Below are positions 51,056-60,313 of a stretch of DNA of 64,000 bases, piece by piece. The notes beneath the pieces are model-generated. The model worked only from the letters and a program-made list of their open reading frames with translations, made no database searches and was not told the DNA's origin. Both the position numbers and the translations under genes were made by a program. Location of the stretch: positions 124,001 to 188,000 of the forward strand of contig NZ_CP023408.1 of assembly GCF_003665435.1 (NCBI RefSeq). Direction: 5' to 3'. Each line of letters starts with the position of its first letter. Position 1 is the first letter of the stretch. The DNA is from Streptomyces fungicidicus. Its GTDB lineage: Bacteria > Actinomycetota > Actinomycetes > Streptomycetales > Streptomycetaceae.

Positions 51056-53233
51056 ATGACCGAGAGCACCACCATCCGCTGGGAACAGGACCGCACCGGC
51101 GTCGTCACCCTCGTCCTCGACGACCCCCAGCAGTCCGCGAACACCATGAACCAGGCGTTCCGCGACTCCCTCGCCGTGATCACCGACCGCCTGGAGGCGG
51201 AGCGGGACACCATCCGCGGCGTCATCCTCACGTCCGCCAAGAAGACCTTCTTCGCCGGCGGCGACCTGCGCGACCTGATCCGGGTCACCCCCGAGACGGC
51301 ACAGGACCTCTTCGACGGCGGCATGGCCATCAAGCGGCACCTGCGCCGCATCGAGACCCTCGGCAAGCCCGTCGTCGCCGCGATCAACGGCGCGGCCCTC
51401 GGCGGCGGCTACGAACTCGCCCTGGCCTGCCACCACCGGATCGCCCTCGACGCCCCCGGCTCCAAGATCGGCTGCCCCGAGGTCACCCTCGGCCTGCTCC
51501 CCGGAGGAGGCGGCGTCGTCCGCACCGTCCGGATGCTCGGCATCACCGACGCGCTCCTCAAGGTGCTCCTCCAGGGCACCCAGTACAACCCGCGCCGCGC
51601 CCTGGACAACGGGCTGGTCGACGAGATCGCCGGCACCCCCGAGGACATGCTCGCCAAGGCCCGCGCCTTCATCGACGCCAACCCCGAGTCCGCCCAGCCC
51701 TGGGACCGGCCCGGCTACCGCATCCCCGGCGGCACCCCCGCCCACCCGAAGTTCGCCGCCAACCTGCCCGCCTTCCCGGCCAACCTGCGCAAGCAGACGA
51801 ACGGCGCGCCCTACCCGGCGCCGCGCAACATCATGGCCGCCGCCGTCGAGGGCTCCCAGGTCGACTTCGAGACCGCCCAGGTCATCGAGGCCCGCTACTT
51901 CGTGGAGCTGGCCGCGGGACAGACCTCGAAGAACATGATCCAGGCGTTCTTCTTCGACCTCCAGGCGGTCAACTCCGGCGCCAACCGCCCGAAGGGCGTC
52001 GAACCTCGCAAGGTCCACAAGGTCGCCGTCCTCGGCGCCGGGATGATGGGCGCGGGCATCGCCTACTCGTGCGCCCGGGCGGGGATCGACGTCGTCCTGA
52101 AGGACGTCGCCCTGGAAGCCGCCGTCAAGGGCAAGGGCTACTCCGAGAAGCTGTGCGCCAAGGCCGTCGCCAAGGGCCGCACCAGCCAGGAGAAGGCCGA
52201 CGCGCTGCTCGCGCGGATCACGCCCACCGCCGAGGCCGCCGACCTGGCCGGCTGCGACGCGGTCATCGAGGCGGTGTTCGAGGACACCGCCCTCAAGCAC
52301 AAGGTGTTCCAGGAGATCCAGCACGTCGTCGCCCCCGACGCGCTGCTCTGCTCCAACACCTCCACGCTGCCCATCACCGCACTCGCCGAGGGCGTCGAGC
52401 GTCAGGACGACTTCATCGGGCTGCACTTCTTCTCGCCCGTCGACCGGATGCCGCTGGTCGAGATCATCAAGGGCGAGCGCACCGGGGACGAGGCGCTCGC
52501 CCGCGCCTTCGACCTGGTCCGCCAGATCAACAAGACCCCGATCGTCGTCAACGACTCGCGCGGCTTCTTCACCTCCCGGGTCATCGGCCACTTCATCAAC
52601 GAGGGCGTCGCCATGGTCGGCGAGGGCATCGAGCCCGCCTCCGTCGAGCAGGCCGCGGCCCAGGCCGGCTACCCGGCCAAGGTGCTCTCCCTGATGGACG
52701 AGCTGACCCTCACCCTCCCGCGGAAGATCCGGAACGAGACGAAGCGGGCCGTGGAGGAGGCCGGCGGCACCTGGACCGCGCACCCGGCCGAGGCCGTCAT
52801 CGACCGCATGGTCGACGAGTTCGAGCGCCCCGGCCGCAGCGGCGGCGCCGGCTTCTACGAGTACGGCGAGGACGGCAGGCGCGGAGCCCTGTGGCCGGGA
52901 CTGCGCGAGCACTTCACCCGCGAGGGGAACGCGATCCCGTTCCGCGACATGCAGGAACGCATGCTGTTCTCGGAGGCGCTGGACACCGTCCGGCTCCTCG
53001 AGGAGGGCGTGCTGACCTCCGTGGCCGACGCCAACATCGGCTCCGTCCTCGGCATCGGCTTCCCCGGCTGGACCGGCGGGGTCCTGCAGTACATCAACGG
53101 GTACCAGGGCGGCCTGCCCGGATTCGTGGCACGCGCGCGGGAGCTCGCCGAGCGCTACGGCGACCGGTTCACCCCGCCGGCCCTGCTGGTGGAGAAGGCG
53201 GACAGGGGGGAGACCTTCACGGACGCGCGCTGA
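51056..53233 (+). CDS. fadB: FadB, enoyl-CoA hydratase / 3-hydroxyacyl-CoA dehydrogenase
   Basis: This 725-residue fusion performs hydration and oxidation in beta-oxidation. The crotonase half (about 10-190) has KKTFFAGGDLRDL and AAINGAALGGGYELALACHHRI; the dehydrogenase half begins KVAVLGAGMMGAGIAYSCARAG (about 323, NAD site) and has CDAVIEAVFED, SNTSTLPITAL and HFFSPVDRMPLVEIIKG. It works with the upstream thiolase. ATG 51056 lies 47 bases after fadA. Confidence 0.92.
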   Translation: MTESTTIRWEQDRTGVVTLVLDDPQQSANTMNQAFRDSLAVITDRLEAERDTIRGVILTSAKKTFFAGGDLRDLIRVTPETAQDLFDGGMAIKRHLRRIETLGKPVVAAINGAALGGGYELALACHHRIALDAPGSKIGCPEVTLGLLPGGGGVVRTVRMLGITDALLKVLLQGTQYNPRRALDNGLVDEIAGTPEDMLAKARAFIDANPESAQPWDRPGYRIPGGTPAHPKFAANLPAFPANLRKQTNGAPYPAPRNIMAAAVEGSQVDFETAQVIEARYFVELAAGQTSKNMIQAFFFDLQAVNSGANRPKGVEPRKVHKVAVLGAGMMGAGIAYSCARAGIDVVLKDVALEAAVKGKGYSEKLCAKAVAKGRTSQEKADALLARITPTAEAADLAGCDAVIEAVFEDTALKHKVFQEIQHVVAPDALLCSNTSTLPITALAEGVERQDDFIGLHFFSPVDRMPLVEIIKGERTGDEALARAFDLVRQINKTPIVVNDSRGFFTSRVIGHFINEGVAMVGEGIEPASVEQAAAQAGYPAKVLSLMDELTLTLPRKIRNETKRAVEEAGGTWTAHPAEAVIDRMVDEFERPGRSGGAGFYEYGEDGRRGALWPGLREHFTREGNAIPFRDMQERMLFSEALDTVRLLEEGVLTSVADANIGSVLGIGFPGWTGGVLQYINGYQGGLPGFVARARELAERYGDRFTPPALLVEKADRGETFTDAR

Positions 53234-53249
53234 CGCGACCCGGCTCCGG

Positions 53250-53282
53250 CGAGGGGTGCCCGGCCCGCCCGGTCACCCCTCG
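53250..53282. terminator. Convergent terminator between fadB and merR
   Basis: CGAGGGGTG (53250-53258) pairs with CACCCCTCG (53274-53282) around a GC-rich loop. It reaches into the last codons of the merR gene. Confidence 0.65.
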
Positions 53283-53986
53283 CGGTCCAGCCACTCCCGC
53301 AGCTCCTCCCGCAGCGACCGCTGGAAGGTGGTCAGCAGCGCCTGCACCACGAGCGGATGCATCCGCGCGGACAGGGACCGCACGTCCCGCGCCTCCCGCT
53401 CCGCGACCGCGTCGCGCAGCAGCCGCGACAGGTCGTGGGCGGCGGCGCGGGAGTGCTCGACGAGCGCGGTACGGGCGGCGAGCAGCGTCTCGTGGGAGAG
53501 CGGCATGTCCAGCAGTTCCACACCGAGCCGCAGCAGCCCGGCGTCCACCCGGAAGTCCTCGCCGTCCGCGCCGGACCCGCCGGCCCGCTCGACGACGCCC
53601 ATCGCCGCCAGCCGCTCCAGGTCCTCCTCGTCCAGCGCCCGTCCCGCCCGGCGCTCCAGCTCCCGCCGGGACACCGCCTCCACCGCCCCGGGCGCCCACG
53701 ACGCCACCACGGCCCGCTGGATCGCCAGGTCCCGGGCGCTCAGACCGGGCGGCAGCTGTCCGAGGTACCGCTCGATGGCCGCCAGCGTCATGCCCCGGCT
53801 CTGCAGCTCCTCGATGAGCTCCAGCCGGGCCAGGTGTTCCTCACCGTAATGACCGACCCGCCGGGGACCGATCACCGGCGGCGGCAGCAGCCCCCTCGTG
53901 CCGTAGAAGCGGACCGTGCGCACGGTGACACCGGCCCGGGCCGCCAGTTCGTCGATCGTGAGCGGCTGCTCGGTCTCGGTCGTCAT
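53273..53986 (-). CDS. MerR-family regulator, probable controller of the fad operon
   Basis: The 237-residue protein has the MerR HTH at residues 8-75: LTIDELAARAGVTVRTVRFYGTRGLLPPP, GHYGEEHLARLELIEELQSRGMTLAAIERYL. The long C-terminus (about 85-237) is helical and has no metal-binding cysteines, so it probably senses an acyl-CoA or lipid effector. ATG 53986 is chosen because the 28-base operator ends 12 bases upstream and would overlap a longer form (54037). Its operator matches that of the fad operon, so it probably regulates both itself and fad. Confidence 0.85.
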   Translation of the reverse strand: MTTETEQPLTIDELAARAGVTVRTVRFYGTRGLLPPPVIGPRRVGHYGEEHLARLELIEELQSRGMTLAAIERYLGQLPPGLSARDLAIQRAVVASWAPGAVEAVSRRELERRAGRALDEEDLERLAAMGVVERAGGSGADGEDFRVDAGLLRLGVELLDMPLSHETLLAARTALVEHSRAAAHDLSRLLRDAVAEREARDVRSLSARMHPLVVQALLTTFQRSLREELREWLDREG

Positions 53987-53998
53987 GTGCAGCAGTAT

Positions 53999-54026
53999 CG
54001 CTGTCCCACCACTGATGTGACACCTG
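53999..54026. promoter_or_regulatory. Probable MerR autoregulatory operator
   Basis: Read on the minus strand, CAGGTGTCACATCAGT then GGTGGGACAGCG ends 12 bases before the merR start. It matches the fad site in 22 of 28 positions and has the same spacing to the start codon. It is 40 bases from the macro-domain gene on the other side. Confidence 0.7.
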
Positions 54027-54065
54027 CCCGGGGCCACTGTCGGTGGCGGGCTCTACGGTGGCGTC

Positions 54066-54551
54066 ATGTCGGGGATCACATACGTCCGGGGTGACGCCAC
54101 CGTTCCGTCGGTGAAGGGCGTCAAGATCGTCGCGCACGTCTGCAACGACATCGGGGGATGGGGCAAGGGCTTCGTCCTGGCGGTGTCCCGCCGCTGGCCC
54201 GAGCCGGAGCGGGCGTACCGGACCTGGCACCGGGAGCGCGCGTCCAACGACTTCGCCCTGGGCGCCCTCCAGCTGGTCCGGGTCGAGCGGTACGTCTGGG
54301 TGGCCAACATGATCGGCCAGCGGGGCGTGCGGACGGGCAGCAAGGGCGTGCCCGTGCGCTACGAGGCGATCGGCACGGCGCTCGGCCTCCTGGTCGGCCG
54401 GGCGACCGAGCTGAACGCCTCCGTGCACATGCCCCGCATCGGCTGTGGCCTCGCCGGCGGCACGTGGTCCCGCGTCGAGCCGCTCATCACCGAGCGGCTC
54501 GTCCGCAGAGGCGTCCCGGTGACCGTCTACGACCACGGGGACGGGGCCTGA
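54066..54551 (+). CDS. Macro-domain protein (ADP-ribose-binding fold)
   Basis: The 161-residue single-domain protein has ITYVRGDATVPSVKGVKIVAHVCNDIGGWGKGFVLAVSRRWP, where HVCNDIGGWGKGF is the ligand loop, and ends IGCGLAGGTWSRVEPLI. It resembles the ALC1/OARD1-like branch that binds ADP-ribose or removes acyl- or ADP-ribose groups. The function is inferred from the fold. It is divergent from merR, so the shared gap may carry its promoter. Confidence 0.8.
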   Translation: MSGITYVRGDATVPSVKGVKIVAHVCNDIGGWGKGFVLAVSRRWPEPERAYRTWHRERASNDFALGALQLVRVERYVWVANMIGQRGVRTGSKGVPVRYEAIGTALGLLVGRATELNASVHMPRIGCGLAGGTWSRVEPLITERLVRRGVPVTVYDHGDGA

Positions 54552-54658
54552 CCTCCGGAAATTGTGATGCTCGGATGAGGTGAGTTTTGCGCCAAAGGTG
54601 GTAGGGGCGTATCGGGAGGAGCGCCCTCCGCCCACGGCTCTGAGGAAAGGTGCCGCCC

Positions 54659-56383
54659 GTGTCGCAGGAACAGCACAGTGACGAGGACCCCACGGACAGT
54701 CCACTGCCGGGCTCCGAGGCGGGCCTGGCGGGCCGGGGGCTCCCGCAGACCGACCGGGTGGTGTTCGGCGTCACGGCCGTGCTCACCCTCGCGTTCGTCC
54801 TCTGGGGCGCCGTCGCGACGGACTCCCTCGAGAAGGTCTCCAGCACCGCGCTGAGCGGTCTGATGCACAACGGCGGATGGGCCTTCATGCTGGCCGCCTC
54901 CGCCTTCGTGGTCTTCGCCCTCTGGCTCGCGGCCAGCCGCTACGGCCGGATCCACCTCGGCGCCGAGGGCGAGAAGCCGGAGTTCCGCACGGTGTCGTGG
55001 ATCGCCATGATGTTCAGCGCGGGCATGGGCATCGGCCTGATGTTCTGGGGCGTGAGCGAACCGCTGGCGCACTACACGACGCCCCCGCCGGGCACCCATC
55101 CGGCCGACTCGGGCGCTCGTATGGAGACGGCCATGGCCACGACCCTGTTCCACTGGACGCTCCACCCGTGGGCGATCTACGCGGTGGTCGGCCTCGCCAT
55201 CGCCTACAGCACCTTCCGCAGGCGCCGCCGGCAGACCATCAGCGCCGTGTTCACCCCGCTCATCGGGGAGAAGAACGCCAACGGCGTCGGCGGCCGGGTC
55301 ATCGACGTGCTCGCCATCATCGCCACGGTGTTCGGCTCCGCGGCCTCGCTGGGCCTCGGCGCGCTGCAGATCGGCTCCGGCGTGGAGAAGCTCGGCTGGA
55401 TGGGCAAGGTCAGCACCGGGCTGCTGGTCACCATCATCGCGGTGCTGACCGTGGCGTTCGTGGCCTCGGCGATCTCCGGTGTGGAGAAGGGCATCCAGTG
55501 GCTGTCGAACATCAACATGGTGCTGGCGCTGATCCTCGCCGTGTTCGTGTTCGTCGCGGGCCCCACCATCATCGTCCTCGACCTGCTCCCCACCTCGGTC
55601 TTCGGCTACCTCGGCGACCTGCCCCAGCTGGCCGGCCGCACCGAGATCAGCGGCGGCCAGGACGTCCCGGCGTGGCTGGGCAGCTGGACCGTCTTCTACT
55701 GGGCCTGGTGGATCTCCTGGACGCCCTTCGTGGGCATGTTCATCGCCCGGATCAGCCGGGGCCGGACCATCCGCCAGTTCATCGGCGGGGTCATCCTGGT
55801 CCCCAGCACGGTCAGCCTGATCTGGTTCGCGATCTTCGGCGGCACGGCGATGAAGCTGCAGGAGCAGGACCGGCTGGGCAACGAGACGACCCCCGAGGGC
55901 CGGCTCTTCGCCGTGCTGCAGGAGTACCCCGCCGCCACCTTCACCAGCCTGCTGGTGATGGTCCTCGTCGGCATCTTCTTCGTCTCGGGGGCCGACGCGG
56001 CCTCCATCGTGATGGGCACGCTCTCGCAGAAGGGCGCGCTCGAACCCAGCCGCTGGGCGGTGGTCTTCTGGGGCGTCGTCACCGGCGCCGTGGCGGCGAT
56101 CATGCTGCTGGTGGGCAGCGGGCAGGGCGACGCGCTGACCGGCCTGCAGAACCTCACGATCCTCGCGGCGGCCCCGTTCGTCCTCGTGATGCTCTTCATG
56201 TGCGTGGCGCTCATGCGCGACCTGCGCCGCGACCCGCTCATCGTGCGGGGCGAGATGGGCTCGGAGGCGGTGGAACTCGCGGTCATCGAGGGCCACAAGA
56301 AGTACGACGGCGAGTTCGAGATCCGCGTGGGCCCGGGCCGCGGCCCGGACATCGAGGGCGACCCCATCGGCAAACACCACTGA
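54659..56383 (+). CDS. BCCT-family betaine/choline/carnitine transporter
   Basis: This 574-residue membrane protein with about 12 helices takes up glycine betaine or similar osmolytes. It has the family core FSAGMGIGLMFWGVSEPLAHY (near 120) and FYWAWWISWTPFVGMFIARISRGRTIRQF (near 340), and a C-terminal acidic/basic tail that may sense osmolarity. GTG 54659 follows GAGGAAAGG by 8 bases; GTG 54650 would leave no room for it. Monocistronic, with a terminator after it. Confidence 0.9.
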   Translation: MSQEQHSDEDPTDSPLPGSEAGLAGRGLPQTDRVVFGVTAVLTLAFVLWGAVATDSLEKVSSTALSGLMHNGGWAFMLAASAFVVFALWLAASRYGRIHLGAEGEKPEFRTVSWIAMMFSAGMGIGLMFWGVSEPLAHYTTPPPGTHPADSGARMETAMATTLFHWTLHPWAIYAVVGLAIAYSTFRRRRRQTISAVFTPLIGEKNANGVGGRVIDVLAIIATVFGSAASLGLGALQIGSGVEKLGWMGKVSTGLLVTIIAVLTVAFVASAISGVEKGIQWLSNINMVLALILAVFVFVAGPTIIVLDLLPTSVFGYLGDLPQLAGRTEISGGQDVPAWLGSWTVFYWAWWISWTPFVGMFIARISRGRTIRQFIGGVILVPSTVSLIWFAIFGGTAMKLQEQDRLGNETTPEGRLFAVLQEYPAATFTSLLVMVLVGIFFVSGADAASIVMGTLSQKGALEPSRWAVVFWGVVTGAVAAIMLLVGSGQGDALTGLQNLTILAAAPFVLVMLFMCVALMRDLRRDPLIVRGEMGSEAVELAVIEGHKKYDGEFEIRVGPGRGPDIEGDPIGKHH

Positions 56384-56401
56384 CAGCCCCCGGCACGACC
56401 A

Positions 56402-56434
56402 CGCCCGCCGCGCACGACCCGTGCCCGGCGGGCG
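56402..56434 (+). terminator. Terminator after the BCCT gene
   Basis: CGCCCGCCG (56402-56410) pairs with CGGCGGGCG (56426-56434); the inner GCAC/GTGC extends the stem beyond a C-C mismatch, giving a 5-base loop. Confidence 0.65.
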
Positions 56435-56581
56435 TCGCCGCGCCCACCCGAGCACCTCACCGCCGTGCCCGGCGCATCCCCCCGTGCCGCTCCAGTCGCG
56501 GGCAGTCGTGCCGCAGGGCGGCACGGGCGGGCGCGACGGCGCCTTCCCGGCGCCGGCCGGCCCATGTGCCCCCCGGCCGTC

Positions 56582-57535
56582 TCAGCGGGCGGCCAGCGCC
56601 GCCGCCTCCTCCGCGCAGCCCCACGCCACCGTGACCCCCGCACCGCCGTGACCGTAGTTGTGCACCCACGCGCGCCCGTCCGCCCCCGGCACCCGCTCCA
56701 GCCGCACCGCGTCCCGCGCGGGCCGCAGCCCCACCCGGTGCTCCAGCACCCGCGCCCCGGCGACAGCCGGACACAGCACCGCGCACCGGCGCACGATCGC
56801 CGCGGCCACCTCCGAATCCGGCTCCGTGGACCACGCGTCCTCCTCCGCCGTACCCCCGAGCACCAGACGCCCCGGCTGCGGGAAGAGGTACGCCATCGAG
56901 CCGTCCGCCCCCGTGGACACCGTCCAGGTGCGGACCCCCGGGTTCGCCACGACCACCAACTGCCCCCGCACCGGCCGCACGGAGGGATCCGGCACCAGCT
57001 CCCGCGCCCCCAGCCCCGTGCAGTTGACCACCACCGGCGCGGCAGCCTCCGCCAGGTCCGTCACCGCACGCTCCTCGACCACACCGCCCGCCGCGACGAA
57101 CCGCTCCCGCAGCCACGCCAGATGAACCGGCATGTCGATGAGCGGCAGCCGGGCCCGCACACCCGACCCGACGGGGTACTCGCCGGCCGTCGCCATGCGC
57201 AGCCCCGGCAGCCGCGCGGCCGCCCACGAGCCGACCTCGTCGAGGGCCGTCTCGCCCAGTACCCCCTCGACCATCCGTACGCCCGTGGCCCCCGGCCGCA
57301 CCGCCAGTTCCTCGTACACCTCCAGCGACCGCAGCGCCCATGCCCGCGCCGACGCCACCGGCTCGATCCGGTACGGCCACCACAGCGCGCCCGCGACCGC
57401 CGAGGTGGTCCGCCCGACCGGGTCCCGCGTCCACAGCCGTACCCGCACACCACGCTCGGCGAGGACCACGCCCGTCGTGAGCCCGACGACCCCACCGCCG
57501 ATCACCAGGACGTCGCAGTCCAGTTCGGTTCCCAT
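56582..57535 (-). CDS. FAD-dependent D-amino-acid oxidase-like protein
   Basis: The 317-residue protein has the FAD motif DVLVIGGGVVGLTTGVVLAERG, then VNCTGLGARELVPDP, PVRGQLVVVANPG and YGHGGAGVTVAWGCAEEAA, in the order of D-amino-acid oxidases. It oxidises D-amino acids or other amines to imino acids with release of hydrogen peroxide. ATG 57535 is the first start. Substrate unproven. Confidence 0.82.
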   Translation of the reverse strand: MGTELDCDVLVIGGGVVGLTTGVVLAERGVRVRLWTRDPVGRTTSAVAGALWWPYRIEPVASARAWALRSLEVYEELAVRPGATGVRMVEGVLGETALDEVGSWAAARLPGLRMATAGEYPVGSGVRARLPLIDMPVHLAWLRERFVAAGGVVEERAVTDLAEAAAPVVVNCTGLGARELVPDPSVRPVRGQLVVVANPGVRTWTVSTGADGSMAYLFPQPGRLVLGGTAEEDAWSTEPDSEVAAAIVRRCAVLCPAVAGARVLEHRVGLRPARDAVRLERVPGADGRAWVHNYGHGGAGVTVAWGCAEEAAALAAR

Positions 57536-57601
57536 CGGGCGACCGTAGCGGAAGCGGTCGTACCGTGCTCAGGTCCGTTCTCCGGTGGGAATACTCACCG
57601 C

Positions 57602-58624
57602 ATGTCTGCCGAGTACGCCACCTTCGGCCTGGCACCGGCGATGCGGGCCGGTGGACTCCTCGCCAACGGTGACTTCCAAGTCCACCGGGACTTCGTCGAC
57701 TTCGTCGTCGACGGCCGCCCGCTGCTCCACCGCCTGTCCGACCTGGACGCCGTCTCCCCGCTCGCCTCCGACGTCCCGCCCTCCCTGTTCACCTCCCAGG
57801 TCCGCGCCCTGCTGCTGGAGGCCGGGGCGCCGCTGCCCGCCGGCCGGTACATCGTCTACGGCTGCCCCGAGTGCGAGGACCTCGCCTGCGGCGCGGTCAC
57901 CGCGGTCATCGAACGGGACGGCGAGGACGTCCTCTGGCGCGACTTCGCCTGGCAGACCGACGAGCACGCCGACCTGGAACGCAACGGCTACCACGGCATC
58001 GGCCCGTTCCGCTTCCACGGCGCCGAGTACCGCACCGCCCTCGCCGCCCTCCTCGACGGCGGCGTCCCCGGCGCCCGCCGCCGCGTCCTGCTGATCGGCG
58101 CCCGGGCCGCCCGGCTCGCCCGCCTCGCCGCCGCCCTGCGCACCATCGGCGTCGGCGCCGACATCGCCCAGGACGCCGACGGCGTCCCCGCCGACGAACT
58201 GCGCGGCTACGGCGCCGTGCTCTTCGGCCCGTCGGTGAGCGACGGGGAACGCGACGCCGTGCGCCGGGCCTTCGCCGGCGCGGGCGTCGACGTGCCCTGT
58301 GTCGAGGGGCTCGCCCCCGTCGTCCCGCTGCTCGTCGCCCAGACCGAGCAGGCCCTGGACCGCGGCCCGCGGGAGGGGCGCCGCCTGACGGAGCTCACCG
58401 CCACCACCGCGGGGGCGGAGCTGGAGATCACCTCGCCGTGCAGGGTGCGGCTCACCGCGTACCGCCTGGACCGCCTCTCCCGCACCCGCGCCCAGGACCT
58501 CTTCGACGGCGTCCTCGAACCCGGCCGCCACCGGGTCCCGCTGGACGGCAGGGCGGTGCGGGGCGAGGCGTACCTCGTGGCACGCACCGGCGGGACGGTG
58601 CTGGTGACCGGGGTGGGGCGGTGA
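57602..58624 (+). CDS. Conserved hypothetical protein
   Basis: I do not recognise a family. The 340-residue protein has a Cys cluster YGCPECEDLACG near residue 85 and an aromatic acidic segment DVLWRDFAWQTDEHADLE. The middle contains a Rossmann-like stretch RRVLLIGARAARLARLAAAL, and the tail (about 260-340) is beta-rich. It is divergent from the D-amino-acid oxidase-like gene by 66 bases. No signal or membrane segment, so it is probably cytoplasmic. Confidence 0.72.
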   Translation: MSAEYATFGLAPAMRAGGLLANGDFQVHRDFVDFVVDGRPLLHRLSDLDAVSPLASDVPPSLFTSQVRALLLEAGAPLPAGRYIVYGCPECEDLACGAVTAVIERDGEDVLWRDFAWQTDEHADLERNGYHGIGPFRFHGAEYRTALAALLDGGVPGARRRVLLIGARAARLARLAAALRTIGVGADIAQDADGVPADELRGYGAVLFGPSVSDGERDAVRRAFAGAGVDVPCVEGLAPVVPLLVAQTEQALDRGPREGRRLTELTATTAGAELEITSPCRVRLTAYRLDRLSRTRAQDLFDGVLEPGRHRVPLDGRAVRGEAYLVARTGGTVLVTGVGR

Positions 58625-58672
58625 GGACCCGGGCGCGTCCGGCCGCGCCCGGCCATTAGGATCGGCGGTCTG

Positions 58673-60313
58673 ATGACTGCCACCCTCGTCGCCAAGAACC
58701 TCGCCGCCGGGCACGGAGACCGCTCCCTGTTCACCGGTCTCGACCTCGTCGTCGCCCCCGGCGACGTGATCGGCCTGGTCGGCGCCAACGGCGCGGGCAA
58801 GTCCACGCTGCTGCGCCTGCTCGCCGGACTCACCGCACCGGAACACGGCGAGCTGCGCCTCTCCCCGCCCGCCGCGACCGTCGGACACCTCCCGCAGGAG
58901 CCGGAGCGCCGGCCGGGCGAGAGCGTGCGGGATTTCCTGGCCCGCCGCACCGGCGTCGCCGATGCCCAGCGGGCGATGGACGAGGCCACCCAGGCCCTGG
59001 TGGACGGAGCGCCGGGCGCGGACGACGCGTACGCCACGAGTCTGGAGCGCTGGCTGTCCCTGGGCGGCGCCGACCTCGACGAGCGGGCCGAGGAGGTCGC
59101 CGGCACCCTCGGCCTGGCCGTCGGCCCGGAACAGCCGATGACGTCCCTGTCCGGCGGCCAGGCGGCCCGCGCGGGCCTCGCCTCCCTCCTCCTGTCCCGC
59201 TACGACGTCTTCCTCCTCGACGAGCCGACCAACGACCTCGACCTGGACGGACTGGAACGCCTCGAGCACTTCGTGACCGGACTGCGTGCCGGGACCGTCG
59301 TGGTCAGCCACGACCGCGAGTTCCTCACCCGCACGGTCACCAAGGTCCTCGAACTCGACCTGGCCCAGCGCCGGATCAACCTCTACGGCGGTGGCTACGA
59401 GGCCTATCTGGAGGAGCGGGACGTGGCCCGCCGGCACGCCCGTGACGACTACGAGGAGTACGCCGACAAGAAGGCCGCCCTCCAGGACCGGGCGCAGACC
59501 CAGCGGGCCTGGATGGACAAGGGCGTGAAGAACGCCCGCCGCAAGGCGGGCGGCGACAACGACAAGATCGGCCGCAAGTTCCGCAGCGAGGCCAGCGAGA
59601 AGCAGGCCGCGAAGGCGCGTCAGACGCAGCGCATGATCGAGCGCCTGGAGGTGGTCGAGGAGCCGCGCAAGGAGTGGGAGCTGCGCATGGAGATCGCCTC
59701 GGCCCCCCGCTCGGGCGCGGTCGTCGCCACCCTCCGGGACGCGGAGGTCCGGCGCGGCGGCTTCACCCTGGGACCGGTGTCGCTGCAGATCGACTGGGCG
59801 GACCGGGTGGCCGTCACGGGCGCCAACGGCGCGGGCAAGTCCACCCTGCTCGGCGCCCTGCTGGGCCGCGTACCGCTCGACGCGGGGCACGCCGCCCTGG
59901 GTTCCGGGGTCCTGCTCGGCGAGGTCGACCAGGCCCGCGCGCTGTTCCACGGCCCGGAGAGCCTGCTCGACGCGTTCCGCCCGGCGGTGCCGGACTTGGA
60001 ACCGGCCGACATCCGCACCCTGCTGGCCAAGTTCGGCCTCAAGGCGGACCATGTGACGCGCCCCGCGGCCACCCTCTCCCCGGGCGAACGCACCCGCGCC
60101 GCCCTCGCCCTCCTGCAGGGCAGGGGCGTCAACCTCCTGGTGCTCGACGAGCCGACCAACCACCTGGACCTGCCGGCCATCGAACAACTCGAATCGGCCC
60201 TGAACGCCTACGAGGGCACCCTCCTGCTCATCACCCACGACCGCCGCATGCTCGACGCGGTCCGGGTGACCCGGCGCCTGGAGGTCGCCGACGGCAAGGT
60301 CACCGAGCGCTAG
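58673..60313 (+). CDS. ABC-F ATPase (second copy)
   Basis: The 546-residue protein has two ATPase domains and no membrane helices: Walker A GANGAGKSTLLRLL and GANGAGKSTLLGAL, signatures LSGGQAARAGLA and LSPGERTRAALA, and Walker B VFLLDEPTNDLD and LLVLDEPTNHLD. The linker includes RQTQRMIERLEVVEEPRKEWELRME. It resembles housekeeping/translation ABC-F proteins more than the one at 40269. The last 14 bases overlap the convergent glycolipid-binding gene. Confidence 0.85.
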   Translation: MTATLVAKNLAAGHGDRSLFTGLDLVVAPGDVIGLVGANGAGKSTLLRLLAGLTAPEHGELRLSPPAATVGHLPQEPERRPGESVRDFLARRTGVADAQRAMDEATQALVDGAPGADDAYATSLERWLSLGGADLDERAEEVAGTLGLAVGPEQPMTSLSGGQAARAGLASLLLSRYDVFLLDEPTNDLDLDGLERLEHFVTGLRAGTVVVSHDREFLTRTVTKVLELDLAQRRINLYGGGYEAYLEERDVARRHARDDYEEYADKKAALQDRAQTQRAWMDKGVKNARRKAGGDNDKIGRKFRSEASEKQAAKARQTQRMIERLEVVEEPRKEWELRMEIASAPRSGAVVATLRDAEVRRGGFTLGPVSLQIDWADRVAVTGANGAGKSTLLGALLGRVPLDAGHAALGSGVLLGEVDQARALFHGPESLLDAFRPAVPDLEPADIRTLLAKFGLKADHVTRPAATLSPGERTRAALALLQGRGVNLLVLDEPTNHLDLPAIEQLESALNAYEGTLLLITHDRRMLDAVRVTRRLEVADGKVTER

